This document shows positions 17,039 to 25,611 of a stretch of DNA of 64,000 nt, in pieces. Below the pieces are notes generated by a model. That model was not told the origin of the DNA. It saw only the letters and a program-made list of their open reading frames with translations, and did not search any database. Numbering within the stretch: position 1 is the first letter of the stretch; the number at the start of each line of letters is the position of its first letter. A program made the translations under genes and the position numbers. The stretch is taken from positions 248,001 through 312,000 of the forward strand of contig SDAL01000002.1 of assembly GCA_004153385.1 (NCBI GenBank), written 5' to 3'. Source of the stretch: Paracoccaceae bacterium. Its GTDB lineage: Bacteria > Pseudomonadota > Alphaproteobacteria > Rhodobacterales > Rhodobacteraceae.

Positions 17039-17962
17039 ATGTATACTGTTGCTGCACTCTATCATTTCACCCGGTTCGATTCTCCCGAGGCGCTTCAGGC
17101 CCCCTTGGCGCAGCTTTGCTGTGCGCAGGGCGTCAAAGGCACGCTCTTGTTGGCGCACGAAGGCATCAACGGCACGATTGCGGGGCCGCGCGCCGGTATC
17201 GATGTCGTTTTGTCGCATATCCGCGCCTTGCCCGGATGCGCCGATCTGGAATGGAAGGAAAGCCACGCCGAGGCTGCACCTTTCACACGTATGAAGGTCC
17301 GGTTGAAAAAAGAGATCGTGACCATGGGCCAGCCCGATGTCGATCCCAAGGCCTCTGTGGGCCATTATTGCACACCCGATGAATGGAACGCGCTTATTCA
17401 GGCCCCCGATGTGGTTGTGATCGACACGCGCAATGATTACGAGGTGGAAATCGGCACGTTCAAGGGCGCGATTGACCCCCACACAGAGACATTCCGTGAT
17501 TTTCCCAAATGGTGGGAAGAGAACAAGGAGCGTTTCCACAACAAACGTGTGGCGATGTTCTGCACGGGCGGGATCCGGTGCGAGAAATCGACCAACTATC
17601 TGCTGGGGCAGGGTGTCGAGGATGTCTATCACCTCAAAGGCGGGATTCTGAAATACCTTGAGGAAATGCCACAGGAAAACAGCTTGTGGGAAGGGGATTG
17701 CTTCGTTTTTGACGGTCGCGTCGCGCTGACCCACGGGCTGAAACAGGGCCACCATACCGCTTTGTGCCATGCCTGCCGCCGTCCGCTGGCCCCCGAAGAC
17801 CGCGACCGGCCCGAATATGAACATGGCGTGCAATGCCATCGCTGCGTAGGCGAATATTCCGACGCGGATCGGGCACGGTTTCGCGAACGCGAACGCCAGA
17901 TCCAGCTGGCCAACGCGCGTGGCGAGCATCATATCGGCGACGCAGCCCGAAAAGACGCCTAA
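17039..17962 (+). CDS. trhO: tRNA uridine-34 hydroxylase TrhO (rhodanese-like)
   Basis: Protein of 307 aa of the TrhO/YceA family, which hydroxylates U34 of tRNA as the first step towards mo5U-type modifications. An N-terminal ferredoxin-like domain ([25 protein letters not shown]) precedes a rhodanese domain with [20 protein letters not shown] and the active-site loop [15 protein letters not shown]-terminal CHACRRPL...CHRC pair looks like a small zinc ribbon. The ATG at 17039 fits the family start ([10 protein letters not shown]). Confidence 0.93.
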   Translation: MYTVAALYHFTRFDSPEALQAPLAQLCCAQGVKGTLLLAHEGINGTIAGPRAGIDVVLSHIRALPGCADLEWKESHAEAAPFTRMKVRLKKEIVTMGQPDVDPKASVGHYCTPDEWNALIQAPDVVVIDTRNDYEVEIGTFKGAIDPHTETFRDFPKWWEENKERFHNKRVAMFCTGGIRCEKSTNYLLGQGVEDVYHLKGGILKYLEEMPQENSLWEGDCFVFDGRVALTHGLKQGHHTALCHACRRPLAPEDRDRPEYEHGVQCHRCVGEYSDADRARFRERERQIQLANARGEHHIGDAARKDA

Positions 17963-18021
17963 AATATCACATCCCTGCAAAACGGCTGTTCAACAGGCTT
18001 GTCATTTGCACCCTGATCGCT

Positions 18022-18042
18022 AGTTTAGAATCATTCTAAACT
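18022..18042. promoter_or_regulatory. Irr-type ICE box before mbfA
   Basis: TTTAGAATCATTCTAAA (18024-18040), extended by AG and CT, is a perfect palindrome matching the iron-control element (TTTAGAA-N3-TTCTAAA) bound by the haem-sensing regulator Irr. It ends 13 bases before the mbfA ATG, so binding would repress the gene when iron is low. Confidence 0.8.
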
Positions 18043-18055
18043 ATCAGGTGGGATT

Positions 18056-19033
18056 ATGCGGTTCATATTAAATCAACGCCGCCCGTTTTCGGATCTGAAC
18101 GAGCAGGAAATCCTGGCCCTTGCCATTTCGTCCGAAGAAGATGACGCGCGCATCTACCGGCAGTTTGCCATTGCCTTGGGCGAAGACTATCCGGCCTCGG
18201 CGCAGGTTTTTGCGGATATGGCGGTGGAAGAGGACGCGCATCGCCGCCGCCTGATCGAACGTCATCAGGCCCGTTTCGGAGAGGTGATCCCGCTGGTCAG
18301 ACGCGAGAATGTGTCGGGCTTTTACCGCCGCAAGCCGCTGTGGCGCGTCGAGACGATGACGCTTGATGCGATGCGTGCAGAAGCGGGCGCAATGGAACGT
18401 CAGGCCGAACGGTTCTATCTGGCAGCCGTCAAACGGGCCGAAGATGCAGATACGCGCCGCCTTCTGGGCGATCTGGCCGCAGCAGAGGCCGGACACGAAG
18501 CGCGCGCCCAGGACCTGAGCGACGCGCATCTGACGCCCGACCATCGCGCCAGCGAAGATGACAAGGCCCAACGGCAGTTCATTTTAACATGGGTGCAGCC
18601 CGGTCTGGCGGGGCTGATGGACGGGTCCGTGTCTACGCTGGCCCCGATTTTCGCTACGGCTTTCGCCACTCAGGATCCGAAAACAACGTTGCTTGTGGGG
18701 TTGGCGGCCGCCGTAGGGGCGGGCATTTCGATGGGGTTCACGGAAGCCGCGCATGATGACGGTGTGATCTCGGGGCGCGGATCGCCGCTTAAACGCGGGC
18801 TGGCCTCGGGGATTATGACGACAATCGGGGGCTTGGGCCATGCGCTGCCCTACCTGATCCCCGATTTCTGGACTGCCACGGTGTTGGCGATGCTGATCGT
18901 TTTTGTCGAGCTGTGGGCGATTGCGTGGATCCAGAACCGCTATATGCAAACGCCGCTTTTGCGCGCGGTGATACAGGTGGTTGTGGGCGGCGCGCTGGTT
19001 TTTGCAGCGGGCGTGTTGATCGGGGCGGGCTAG
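18056..19033 (+). CDS. mbfA: Membrane-bound ferritin / iron exporter MbfA
   Basis: Protein of 325 aa with two parts. An N-terminal ferritin-like four-helix domain (about 15-165) carries the metal-ligand motifs SSEEDDARIYRQFA, VEEDAHRRRLIERH, and AAAEAGHEARA. A C-terminal VIT1-like domain (about 185-322) has three to four membrane helices with TWVQPGLAGLMDGSVS and GISMGFTEAAHDDG. In Bradyrhizobium and Agrobacterium, MbfA exports iron and protects against peroxide. The ICE box directly upstream agrees with Irr control. AGGTGGG precedes the ATG. Confidence 0.93.
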   Translation: MRFILNQRRPFSDLNEQEILALAISSEEDDARIYRQFAIALGEDYPASAQVFADMAVEEDAHRRRLIERHQARFGEVIPLVRRENVSGFYRRKPLWRVETMTLDAMRAEAGAMERQAERFYLAAVKRAEDADTRRLLGDLAAAEAGHEARAQDLSDAHLTPDHRASEDDKAQRQFILTWVQPGLAGLMDGSVSTLAPIFATAFATQDPKTTLLVGLAAAVGAGISMGFTEAAHDDGVISGRGSPLKRGLASGIMTTIGGLGHALPYLIPDFWTATVLAMLIVFVELWAIAWIQNRYMQTPLLRAVIQVVVGGALVFAAGVLIGAG

Positions 19034-19034
19034 G

Positions 19035-19062
19035 GCGCCCGCCACGCCGGCGTGACGGGCGC
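19035..19062. terminator. GC-rich hairpin after mbfA
   Basis: GCGCCCG-CC-ACGCC and GGCGT-GA-CGGGCGC form a strong stem with an internal mismatch, directly after the mbfA stop. The T-run is poor, so it may stabilise the 3' end rather than terminate by itself. Confidence 0.45.
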
Positions 19063-19187
19063 ACCCACCGTTTTACGTGTGGCACCTCTTTTTTGTGCAC
19101 GGGGGGCGGCACGGGCGTCATGGTGATCGGGGCCGCATCCTCACGCCATGGCTGGCCCATTCATATGCGGCTGTGCTAGATCGATTT

Positions 19188-20105
19188 ATGGTCGGAATTT
19201 TTCTTCAGGTTTTGCCTTTTTTCGCGCTGATCGTTTTGGGCTGGGGCGCGTGCCGGGTGCGGATTTTTCCGCCCGAGGCCACCGGCCATCTGACTAAGTT
19301 CATTTTCTTCTTTCCACTGTCGGCGATGCTGTTCAAATTCACCTCCGAACTGGATCTGGCACAGGTCTTTCACTGGAGGTTTGTGCTGGCCTATTTCGTG
19401 GGCAGCCTTTCGGTCTGGGCGCTCGGGTTCGCTGTGGCGCGGTTGCGCGGCGAGGGGGTCGCCAGTTCCGCAATCGAGGCGCAAACCGGTATGGTCGGCA
19501 ATACCGGCTTTCTGGGTGTGCCAATGCTGGCGGCGATTTTGGGCGCACAGGCCGTGGCCCCGATCCTGATGGTGCTTTGCGTCGATCTGATCGGGTTTTC
19601 AGTCCTGTTCACGCTGGTGATCAATGTCGCGCGCCACGGTCGCGCGCAGATTTCTGTCATGGCGTTGGGATTGCTGAAAAACCCGATGATCGTATCGATG
19701 GCCGCAGGTCTGGCATGGTCGTCGCTCCATCTGCCCACGCCTGAACCGGCTGCGCGCGCGCTATCGCTTCTGGCGGCTGCCGCCACACCCGGCGCGCTGT
19801 TTGCCATCGGCGCGAGCCTTGCGCAATTGCGCCTGACCCGACTGGGGCCGGCGTGCTGGCTATCCACGATCAAGCTTGTGATCCATCCCGCCGTCGTGGG
19901 CCTCAGCGCGGTTTGGGTCTTTCACATTGCCCCGTTCGAGGCTGGCGTTATGATCGCCGCTGCGGCCTTGCCTGTGGCCGGAAATGTCTACATGCTCGCG
20001 CAGCATTATGGGGTCGGGGCGGAGCGTGTTTCAGCGGCGATCTTCGTGTCGACAGTGGTAAGTATCGTGACGCTTCCGCTCATATTGGCACATGTAACTA
20101 TGTAG
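19188..20105 (+). CDS. AEC-family transporter (auxin efflux carrier-like)
   Basis: Membrane protein of 305 aa with about ten helices in a 5+5 arrangement, of the AEC family, which exports or imports small organic acids. It begins FLQVLPFFALIVLGWGACR. It has the conserved GNTGFLGVPMLAAILG motif in the first half and the related VAGNVYMLAQHYG near the C-terminus, the two crossover regions. The ATG at 19188 is chosen since translation from 19077 would add about 37 hydrophilic residues. Substrate unknown. It sits 9 bases before fghA. Confidence 0.88.
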   Translation: MVGIFLQVLPFFALIVLGWGACRVRIFPPEATGHLTKFIFFFPLSAMLFKFTSELDLAQVFHWRFVLAYFVGSLSVWALGFAVARLRGEGVASSAIEAQTGMVGNTGFLGVPMLAAILGAQAVAPILMVLCVDLIGFSVLFTLVINVARHGRAQISVMALGLLKNPMIVSMAAGLAWSSLHLPTPEPAARALSLLAAAATPGALFAIGASLAQLRLTRLGPACWLSTIKLVIHPAVVGLSAVWVFHIAPFEAGVMIAAAALPVAGNVYMLAQHYGVGAERVSAAIFVSTVVSIVTLPLILAHVTM

Positions 20106-20114
20106 GGGTAAGCT

Positions 20115-20945
20115 ATGAAAACAGTTTCAGAAAACAGGTGTTTTGGCGGTGTGCAAGGCGTCTATTCGCACAGGTCGCAAGCGACCGGATGCGAAATGAC
20201 CTTTGGCCTGTTTTTGCCCGAAGAGGCCAAGGATGGTCCGGTGCCTGTGCTGTGGTTCCTGTCAGGCCTGACCTGCACACATGAAAACGCGATGACCAAA
20301 TCCGGCGCACAGGCGCTGGCGTCAGAATATGGCATTGCGCTTGTATTCCCCGACACATCGCCGCGCGGCGAAGACGTGGCAGATGATGACGCGTTCGATC
20401 TGGGGCAGGGTGCCGGCTTTTATGTGAATGCCACACAAGAGCCGTGGGCCGCGCAGTACCGGATGTGGGATTACATCGCCGAGGAATTGCCCGATCTGCT
20501 CGCGGCGAAATTCCCGCTTGATATGGACCGCCAGTCCATCACCGGCCATTCCATGGGTGGACATGGTGCGCTTGTATTGGCGATGCAGCTGCCGGGGCGT
20601 TTCCGCTCGGTTTCGGCTTTTGCGCCTATCGCGCAGCCCACCGGATCGGATTGGGGACGCAAGCAGTTCACCGCCTATCTGGGCCAGAACGAGGACAGCT
20701 GGAAGGCACATGATGCCACCCATCTGATGACCGAAAAGGGGTTTGACGGCGACGTGTTGATCGATCAGGGCAGCGCGGACCAGTTTCTTGACCTGCTGCG
20801 CCCCGAGGCATTGGCGCAGGCGATGATGGCAAAGCGTCAAGCGGGCACGTTCCGTATGCAAGAGGGCTATGACCACAGCTATTTCTTTGTACAAAGCTTT
20901 ATGCCCGACCACGTGGCCTTCCATGCCGAAGAGCTGTGGAAGTGA
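20115..20945 (+). CDS. fghA: S-formylglutathione hydrolase
   Basis: Serine esterase of 276 aa of the glutathione-dependent formaldehyde detoxification pathway, releasing formate and glutathione. The nucleophile is Ser146 in [11 protein letters not shown]; the oxyanion region is [10 protein letters not shown], and the late His lies in EGYDHSYFF. The family N-terminus ([16 protein letters not shown]) is present. AGGGGTAAGCT precedes the ATG. No class-III alcohol dehydrogenase is nearby. The stop overlaps the DUF188 gene. Confidence 0.96.
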   Translation: MKTVSENRCFGGVQGVYSHRSQATGCEMTFGLFLPEEAKDGPVPVLWFLSGLTCTHENAMTKSGAQALASEYGIALVFPDTSPRGEDVADDDAFDLGQGAGFYVNATQEPWAAQYRMWDYIAEELPDLLAAKFPLDMDRQSITGHSMGGHGALVLAMQLPGRFRSVSAFAPIAQPTGSDWGRKQFTAYLGQNEDSWKAHDATHLMTEKGFDGDVLIDQGSADQFLDLLRPEALAQAMMAKRQAGTFRMQEGYDHSYFFVQSFMPDHVAFHAEELWK

Positions 20946-21397
20946 TCTATATCGATGCCGATGCCTGCCCCGTGAAAGACGAGGCCGAACGCGTTGCAAC
21001 CCGTCTTGGGGTGGCGATGCGGGTCGTGTCAAACGGCGGGCTTCGGCCCTCGCTCAATCCGCTGGTCGAAATGATCTATGTGTCCGAAGGGGCGGATGAG
21101 GCGGATAAGTGGATCGCCGATCATGCGGGCGTAGGGGATGTGGTCATTACGGTGGATATTCCGCTGGCGGCCAAATGCGTTGCGGCTGGCGCGCGCGTGC
21201 TCAAACACGATGGCGCGCCGCTTACTCAAGCTAATGTCGGCAATGCCCTGGCAATGCGCGATCTGATGACCGATCTGCGTGCGGCTGACCCGTTTCGCCA
21301 AGGCGGCGGGCGCCCGTTTTCCAAAGCGGACCGTGCGGCTTTTTCTGCCGCCCTCGACAGGGTCGTCCGCGCCGCGCAAAAGGAGAAATCATCATGA
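20942..21397 (+). CDS. YaiI/YqxD family protein (DUF188)
   Basis: NYN/PIN-like DUF188 protein of 151 aa with the family opening [18 protein letters not shown] and a later [13 protein letters not shown], whose acidic residues resemble a metal-dependent nuclease site. [11 protein letters not shown] near the end is also conserved. Two GTG starts are possible, 20936 and 20942; the latter overlaps the fghA stop as GTGA and matches the usual N-terminus. The biochemical role is not established. Confidence 0.88.
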   Translation: MIYIDADACPVKDEAERVATRLGVAMRVVSNGGLRPSLNPLVEMIYVSEGADEADKWIADHAGVGDVVITVDIPLAAKCVAAGARVLKHDGAPLTQANVGNALAMRDLMTDLRAADPFRQGGGRPFSKADRAAFSAALDRVVRAAQKEKSS

Positions 21398-22014
21398 TCA
21401 ATGCCGTAATTTTCGACATCGGCAATGTGCTGATCGAGTGGCAGCCAGAGCGTCACTATGACCGCATAATCGGCCCCGAGGCGCGCCATGCCATGTTCGC
21501 CGAAGTAGATTTGCACGCGATGAACGATGCGGTCGACAAGGGGGCGGATCTGGCACAGATGGCGCAGATCTATGCCGAACGCTATCCGCATTGGCGCGAT
21601 GAAATCTTGCGCTGGCATACCGACTGGATCCATATGGCGAGCCCCGAGATCCCGCATTCCGTTCTATTGTTGCGGGCTTTGCGTGCCAACGGTGTGCCTG
21701 TGTTTGCACTGACCAATTTCGGCACCGGCACATTTGCGGCCGCCCGAAACCATTACCCGTTCCTGAACGAATTCGACCGCAGCTATGTGTCGGGTCATAT
21801 GGGGATCATCAAACCTGACGCCGAAATCTACCGTCAGGTGGAGGCGGATTGCGGCATCCCGCCAAAGACGCTTTTGTTCACAGATGATCGGGCGGATAAT
21901 ATCGCGGCGGCGCGCTTGCGCGGCTGGCAGGTGCATCATTTCACCGGCCCCGAGGGATGGGCGGCCCGCCTTGTCAAGGCGGGGTTGTTGTCCAAAGAGG
22001 ACGCGCAGCTGTAA
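21394..22014 (+). CDS. HAD-superfamily hydrolase (subfamily IA, YihX-like)
   Basis: Haloacid-dehalogenase-fold phosphatase of 206 aa. Motif I is [12 protein letters not shown], with nucleophile Asp8 and Gly at the usual second-Asp position, as in YihX-type sugar phosphatases. Motif II is ALTNFG, motif [15 protein letters not shown], and motif [16 protein letters not shown]. It overlaps the DUF188 gene by ATGA. The three-gene run fghA-DUF188-HAD is therefore translationally coupled. Substrate unknown. Confidence 0.9.
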   Translation: MINAVIFDIGNVLIEWQPERHYDRIIGPEARHAMFAEVDLHAMNDAVDKGADLAQMAQIYAERYPHWRDEILRWHTDWIHMASPEIPHSVLLLRALRANGVPVFALTNFGTGTFAAARNHYPFLNEFDRSYVSGHMGIIKPDAEIYRQVEADCGIPPKTLLFTDDRADNIAAARLRGWQVHHFTGPEGWAARLVKAGLLSKEDAQL

Positions 22015-22077
22015 CCCGATGGCCCTTCCACGCGGTTTGTCCGGCGTGGAGGGGCGAGCGGGCAGGGGTTAGGTCAA

Positions 22078-22122
22078 ATTATCACTGGCCCGATTACCAC
22101 TGGCCCGATTATCACTGGCCCG
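22078..22122. repeat. Three tandem 15-bp repeats
   Basis: ATTATCACTGGCCCG, ATTACCACTGGCCCG and ATTATCACTGGCCCG follow without gaps; only one base differs in the middle copy. They lie between the convergent HAD and dxs genes. A CTTCCACGC...GCGTGGAGG hairpin at about 22024-22052 comes just before. Confidence 0.9.
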
Positions 22123-22149
22123 ATATGGCGGGTCGGTGATCGCAGTGGG

Positions 22150-24078
22150 TCAGGCGCGTTTCGCGATGGTGATCCCCAGAATGTCCAGAACCTTATGTTC
22201 GATCTGCGCGGCATTCATTCCGGCGATTTCATACATTTTTTCGGGCGCGGCGTGATTGATAAAATCATCAGGCAGCACCATCGAGCGGAATTTGAACCCG
22301 CGATCAAATACACCACTGTCGGACAGGAACTGTGCCACATGGCTGCCAAACCCTCCGATGGCCCCTTCCTCGATCGTCAAAATCGCCTCGTGTTCTGTCA
22401 CAAGGCGCAAGATCATATCTTTGTCTAGAGGCTTGCAGAAACGTGCATCCGCCACGGTCGGAACGATCCCGCGCGCGCGCAGCGCCTCGCTTGCCTTCAG
22501 CACTTCGTTCAGGCGCGCGCCATAGCTCAGGATCGCCACTTTTGCACCTTCCTGCACGATGCGACCGCGACCGATCTCCAACGGCTCGCCATGCTGCGGC
22601 ATCTCTACGCCCATGCCTTCGCCCCGCGGAAAGCGGAATGCGCTGGGGCGATCATCAAGGGCGGCGGCCGTGGCCACCATATGCGCCAGCTCGGCCTCGT
22701 CGCCGGCCGCCATCACAACCATGTCGGGCAGGCTGGCCATGAAGCCCACATCGAAGCTGCCCGCATGGGTCGCACCGTCGGCCCCCACCAGCCCCGCACG
22801 GTCGATCGCAAAGCGTACCGGCAGTTTCTGGATGGCGACATCATGCACGATCTGGTCATAGCCGCGCTGCAGGAAGGTCGAATAGATTGCGCAGAACGGC
22901 TTCAGGCCAGCTGCAGCCAGCCCGGCGGAAAATGTCACGGCATGCTGCTCGGCAATGCCCACGTCAAAGACACGGCTTGGAAAACGCTCGCCGAACAGCT
23001 TCAACCCTGTACCATCCGGCATCGCCGCCGTAACGCCTACGATCGTGTCATCTTTTTCGGCGGCCTGGATCAGGCTGTCTGCGAACACTTTCGTATAGGC
23101 TGGCGCATTCGAGGGGGATTTACGTTGCTCGCCTGTGGCCAGATCGAATTTCGCGGTCGCATGGCCGCCATCGGCGCGGCTTTCCGCAGGGGCGTAACCT
23201 TTGCCCTTTTTGGTCAACGCATGGATCAGCACGGGGCCACGGGCGCGCGACTTCAGGGTGCGCAAAAGCGGCAGCAGGCTATCAAGATCGTGCCCGTCAA
23301 CCGGCCCCACATAGGTAAAGCCCAACTCCTCGAACAGGGTGCCGCCCATGGCCATTCCCTTGAGCATTTCCTTGGCGCGTTTGGCCCCTTCCTTGAACGG
23401 TTCGGGCAGGAACGCGCGCGCGGCACCTTTGGCCACTTCCTTGAAATCCTGAAACGGGCTTTCGGAGTACAGTCGCGTGAGATAGGTCGATAGCGCACCC
23501 ACGGGCGGTGCGATCGACATTTCATTGTCGTTCAGCACCACAAACATGCGGTTTTTCAGATGGCCGCCATGGTTCAAAGCCTCGAACGCCATGCCGCCCG
23601 ACATCGCCCCGTCACCGATCACGGCAATCGCATCACCGGTGGCCGCGCCCAGTTCACGCGCCGCCGAAAACCCGACCGCGGCAGAGATCGAGGTGGAGCT
23701 GTGCCCCGCCCCGAATGCGTCATAGGGTGACTCGCTGCGCTTGGTGAAGCCTGACAGACCGTTTTCCATCCGGAGGCTTCTGATTTGTGCGCGCCGGCCC
23801 GTCAGGATCTTATGCGGATAGCACTGGTGACCCACATCCCAGATGATCTTGTCACGCGGCGCATCGAACACCGCATGCAGTGCCACGGTCAGCTCGACCA
23901 CACCCAGACCGGCGCCCAGATGGCCGCCGGTTTCCGAGACCGCCGATATGGTTTCCTTGCGCAGCTCTTGCGCAAGCTGGATAAGTTCGCGATCACTCAG
24001 CCCCTTCATGTCGGACGGCAGATGCACCCGATCCAAAAGCGGCGTGGCGGAAAGTTTGGTCTGCGGTGTGTCGCTCAT
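22150..24078 (-). CDS. dxs: 1-deoxy-D-xylulose-5-phosphate synthase
   Basis: Thiamine-diphosphate enzyme of 642 aa that condenses pyruvate and glyceraldehyde 3-phosphate, the first step of the MEP isoprenoid pathway. The TPP motif [18 protein letters not shown] lies at about residue 155. [32 protein letters not shown] and [17 protein letters not shown] in the pyrimidine domain are clear. It is the last gene of xseB-ispA-dxs, 21 bases after ispA, as is common in proteobacteria. Confidence 0.98.
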   Translation of the reverse strand: MSDTPQTKLSATPLLDRVHLPSDMKGLSDRELIQLAQELRKETISAVSETGGHLGAGLGVVELTVALHAVFDAPRDKIIWDVGHQCYPHKILTGRRAQIRSLRMENGLSGFTKRSESPYDAFGAGHSSTSISAAVGFSAARELGAATGDAIAVIGDGAMSGGMAFEALNHGGHLKNRMFVVLNDNEMSIAPPVGALSTYLTRLYSESPFQDFKEVAKGAARAFLPEPFKEGAKRAKEMLKGMAMGGTLFEELGFTYVGPVDGHDLDSLLPLLRTLKSRARGPVLIHALTKKGKGYAPAESRADGGHATAKFDLATGEQRKSPSNAPAYTKVFADSLIQAAEKDDTIVGVTAAMPDGTGLKLFGERFPSRVFDVGIAEQHAVTFSAGLAAAGLKPFCAIYSTFLQRGYDQIVHDVAIQKLPVRFAIDRAGLVGADGATHAGSFDVGFMASLPDMVVMAAGDEAELAHMVATAAALDDRPSAFRFPRGEGMGVEMPQHGEPLEIGRGRIVQEGAKVAILSYGARLNEVLKASEALRARGIVPTVADARFCKPLDKDMILRLVTEHEAILTIEEGAIGGFGSHVAQFLSDSGVFDRGFKFRSMVLPDDFINHAAPEKMYEIAGMNAAQIEHKVLDILGITIAKRA

Positions 24079-24099
24079 GATCTGGCTATCCGCTAAGGG

Positions 24100-24966
24100 T
24101 TAATGTTTGCGCGCGATGGTAAACTGCGCAAGTTCGCGCAGGATATCGGCCTTGGGGCCATAGGGGGCGAGGGCGGCCTCTGCCTCTGCCACCAGTTCTG
24201 CGGCGCGGTTTTTTGCGCCCTCCAGCCCCAACAAAGAGACAAAAGTCGCCTTGCCGGCCTGTGCGTCCTTATTCAGTCGTTTACCAGTTTGCGCCTCATC
24301 GCCTTCAACATCAAGGATGTCGTCTGCGATCTGGAACGCAAGCCCCAGCGCGGCCGCATAGCGGCGCATGCCACGGGGGTCCTCCCCCGCGATCACCGCA
24401 CCCGCTTCGGCCGCAAATCCGATCAGCGCACCGGTCTTGCCGTTTTGCATCTGGATGATCTGGGCAATATTGAAGGGGGTGCGGGCTGTTTCGGCGGCGA
24501 TGTCCAGTGCTTGGCCATAGACCATGCCCGCAGCCCCTGAGGCATGTGCCAAACCGGCCACCAGCGCGATACGCCGCTCGGGCGCGCCCAGCTCGGCGTG
24601 GCTGAGCAATTCGAATGCCATGGTGTGCAGCGCATCTCCGGCCAGCGTGGCGGTGGCCTCGTCCCACTGGACGTGGACCGTGGGCATTCCGCGGCGTAGA
24701 TCGTCGTTGTCCATGCACGGCATATCGTCATGAACAAGGCTATAGGCATGCAGCGCTTCCACGGCAGTGGCGGCTGGCAGTGCCTGCTGTGTGGGGATGT
24801 CAAACAGCGCCGCCGTTTCCAGCACCAGAAAACCGCGCAGACGCTTGCCGCCCTGAACAGCATAATGCATCGCATCGCGCAGCTGGCTTGGCGGATAGCT
24901 TGCAACCTGCGCATCCAGCGCCGTTTGCACAATGCCCTGAACCCGGGCCAGTCGTTCGTTGAACAT
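24100..24966 (-). CDS. ispA: Polyprenyl (farnesyl) diphosphate synthase
   Basis: Short-chain prenyltransferase of 288 aa, making farnesyl (or geranylgeranyl) diphosphate from IPP and allylic diphosphates. The first Asp-rich motif is HDDMPCMDNDDLRRG, the second FQIADDILDVEGDE. GKRLRG near residue 42 binds IPP. The start ATG directly follows the xseB stop with no gap. Gene order links it with dxs in one isoprenoid operon. Confidence 0.96.
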   Translation of the reverse strand: MFNERLARVQGIVQTALDAQVASYPPSQLRDAMHYAVQGGKRLRGFLVLETAALFDIPTQQALPAATAVEALHAYSLVHDDMPCMDNDDLRRGMPTVHVQWDEATATLAGDALHTMAFELLSHAELGAPERRIALVAGLAHASGAAGMVYGQALDIAAETARTPFNIAQIIQMQNGKTGALIGFAAEAGAVIAGEDPRGMRRYAAALGLAFQIADDILDVEGDEAQTGKRLNKDAQAGKATFVSLLGLEGAKNRAAELVAEAEAALAPYGPKADILRELAQFTIARKH

Positions 24967-25215
24967 TTACAGACCTTCGACCGGCGTGGCCCCTTGGGCC
25001 TCGCCATCGGCATTGAGCGTGATTTTCTCGACCCGCTCTTCGGCCTCTTTCAGAAGCTTCGCACAGCGCGCTTTCAGGGCGGCCCCGCGTTCGTAAAGGG
25101 CAATCGACTGATCAAGCGGCACATCACCGCGATCCAGCTGGTTCACCACCGCTTCAAACGCCTTCATCGCTTCTTCGAAGCTCATCGCGGAAATGTCGTG
25201 TTTTTCTTCGCTCAT
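24967..25215 (-). CDS. xseB: Exodeoxyribonuclease VII small subunit
   Basis: Small helical subunit of 82 aa of ExoVII, which degrades single-stranded DNA with XseA. ISAMSFEEAMKAFEAVVNQLDRGDVPLDQSI and LYERGAALKARCAKLL are the conserved two helices. The ATG at 25215 follows AAGGAGTGGCCC; an upstream in-frame start would add seven residues. It abuts ispA directly. xseA is not in the window. Confidence 0.93.
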   Translation of the reverse strand: MSEEKHDISAMSFEEAMKAFEAVVNQLDRGDVPLDQSIALYERGAALKARCAKLLKEAEERVEKITLNADGEAQGATPVEGL

Positions 25216-25311
25216 GGGCCACTCCTTCGTTCGCACCGAAATGCCACCAAAACGGCCTCGGGTCTAGTGCTGCAAGGCGGAATTGATCGCGTTACAGCGT
25301 TAAAGGTGTGG

Positions 25312-25340
25312 AAAAGCGAAACCCCGCCGAAAGGGCGGGG
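25312..25340 (-). terminator. Probable terminator of the 25.3-25.6 kb RNA
   Basis: On the minus strand CCCCGCC-CTTTC-GGCGGGG (25340-25322) is followed by TTTCGCTTTT, a modest T-run. It closes the structured region and lies before xseB. Confidence 0.65.
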
Positions 25341-25560
25341 CAAAGAGCAGTTTTTGCACTAACCCTAAAGGGCCGCCTGAAATGCAGGCAGCCCTCCGAG
25401 TTCTAAGGAGACGGTCCGGTTAGGGTCTGGTCAAGATCCACTTCGGAGCCCACTCAAGGTTCTATTGTCTGGGGGATTGCCCCCTAGACCACGGCCCCCA
25501 TGAATGTCCCGATACCTCTCTCCAATATCACTCTAGACACTGGACCACCTCCTTTCATTG
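25320..25560 (-). ncRNA. Structured RNA locus of unknown function
   Basis: The 396 bases between the VUT gene and xseB hold no normal gene but carry three stem-loops in the minus orientation. They are a 9-bp stem GTCT(A)GGGGG/CCCCCAGAC at 25489-25467; an 11-bp stem AGGGCTGCCTG/CAGGCGGCCCT at 25395-25369; and the terminator-like stem at 25340-25322. The second stem has a G-U pair on the minus strand but an A-C mismatch on the plus strand, which favours a minus-strand transcript. A very short ORF with an extreme ribosome-binding site precedes the first stem. I cannot match it to tmRNA, 6S, SRP RNA or RNase P. The 5' end is not defined. Confidence 0.5.
25484..25540 (-). CDS. Candidate 18-aa peptide behind an extreme Shine-Dalgarno
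   Basis: GTG start at 25540, product MSRVILERGIGTFMGAVV, stop TAG at 25486-25484. GAAAGGAGGTGGTCC directly upstream is complementary to almost the whole 3' tail of 16S rRNA (one A-to-G difference, still a wobble pair), with 7 bases between GGAGG and GTG. The stop codon lies inside the first hairpin of the RNA. An in-frame ATG at 25558 would give a 24-aa product but would place the Shine-Dalgarno inside the gene. It could be a leader peptide, a small protein, or a ribosome-capturing RNA. The function is unknown. Confidence 0.4.
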   Translation of the reverse strand: MSRVILERGIGTFMGAVV

Positions 25561-25611
25561 CGTTGCCGACTAACCTTAGGTTGGCACAAATTTGGTGTAT
25601 GGCAAGTAAAT

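Noticed and set aside
16922-17980. Long N-terminal extension of pncA
   Set aside because: It runs antisense through trhO; PncA begins properly at 16921 with the family N-terminus.
22591-23493. 300-codon plus-strand frame opposite dxs
   Set aside because: Antisense shadow of dxs, with no known motif.
25250-25560. tmRNA, 6S RNA, SRP RNA or RNase P RNA in the xseB-VUT gap
   Set aside because: No tag-reading frame or tRNA-like ends, no 6S bulge with long arms, no SRP GNAR loop and no RNase P core could be seen, so a known-RNA label is not justified.
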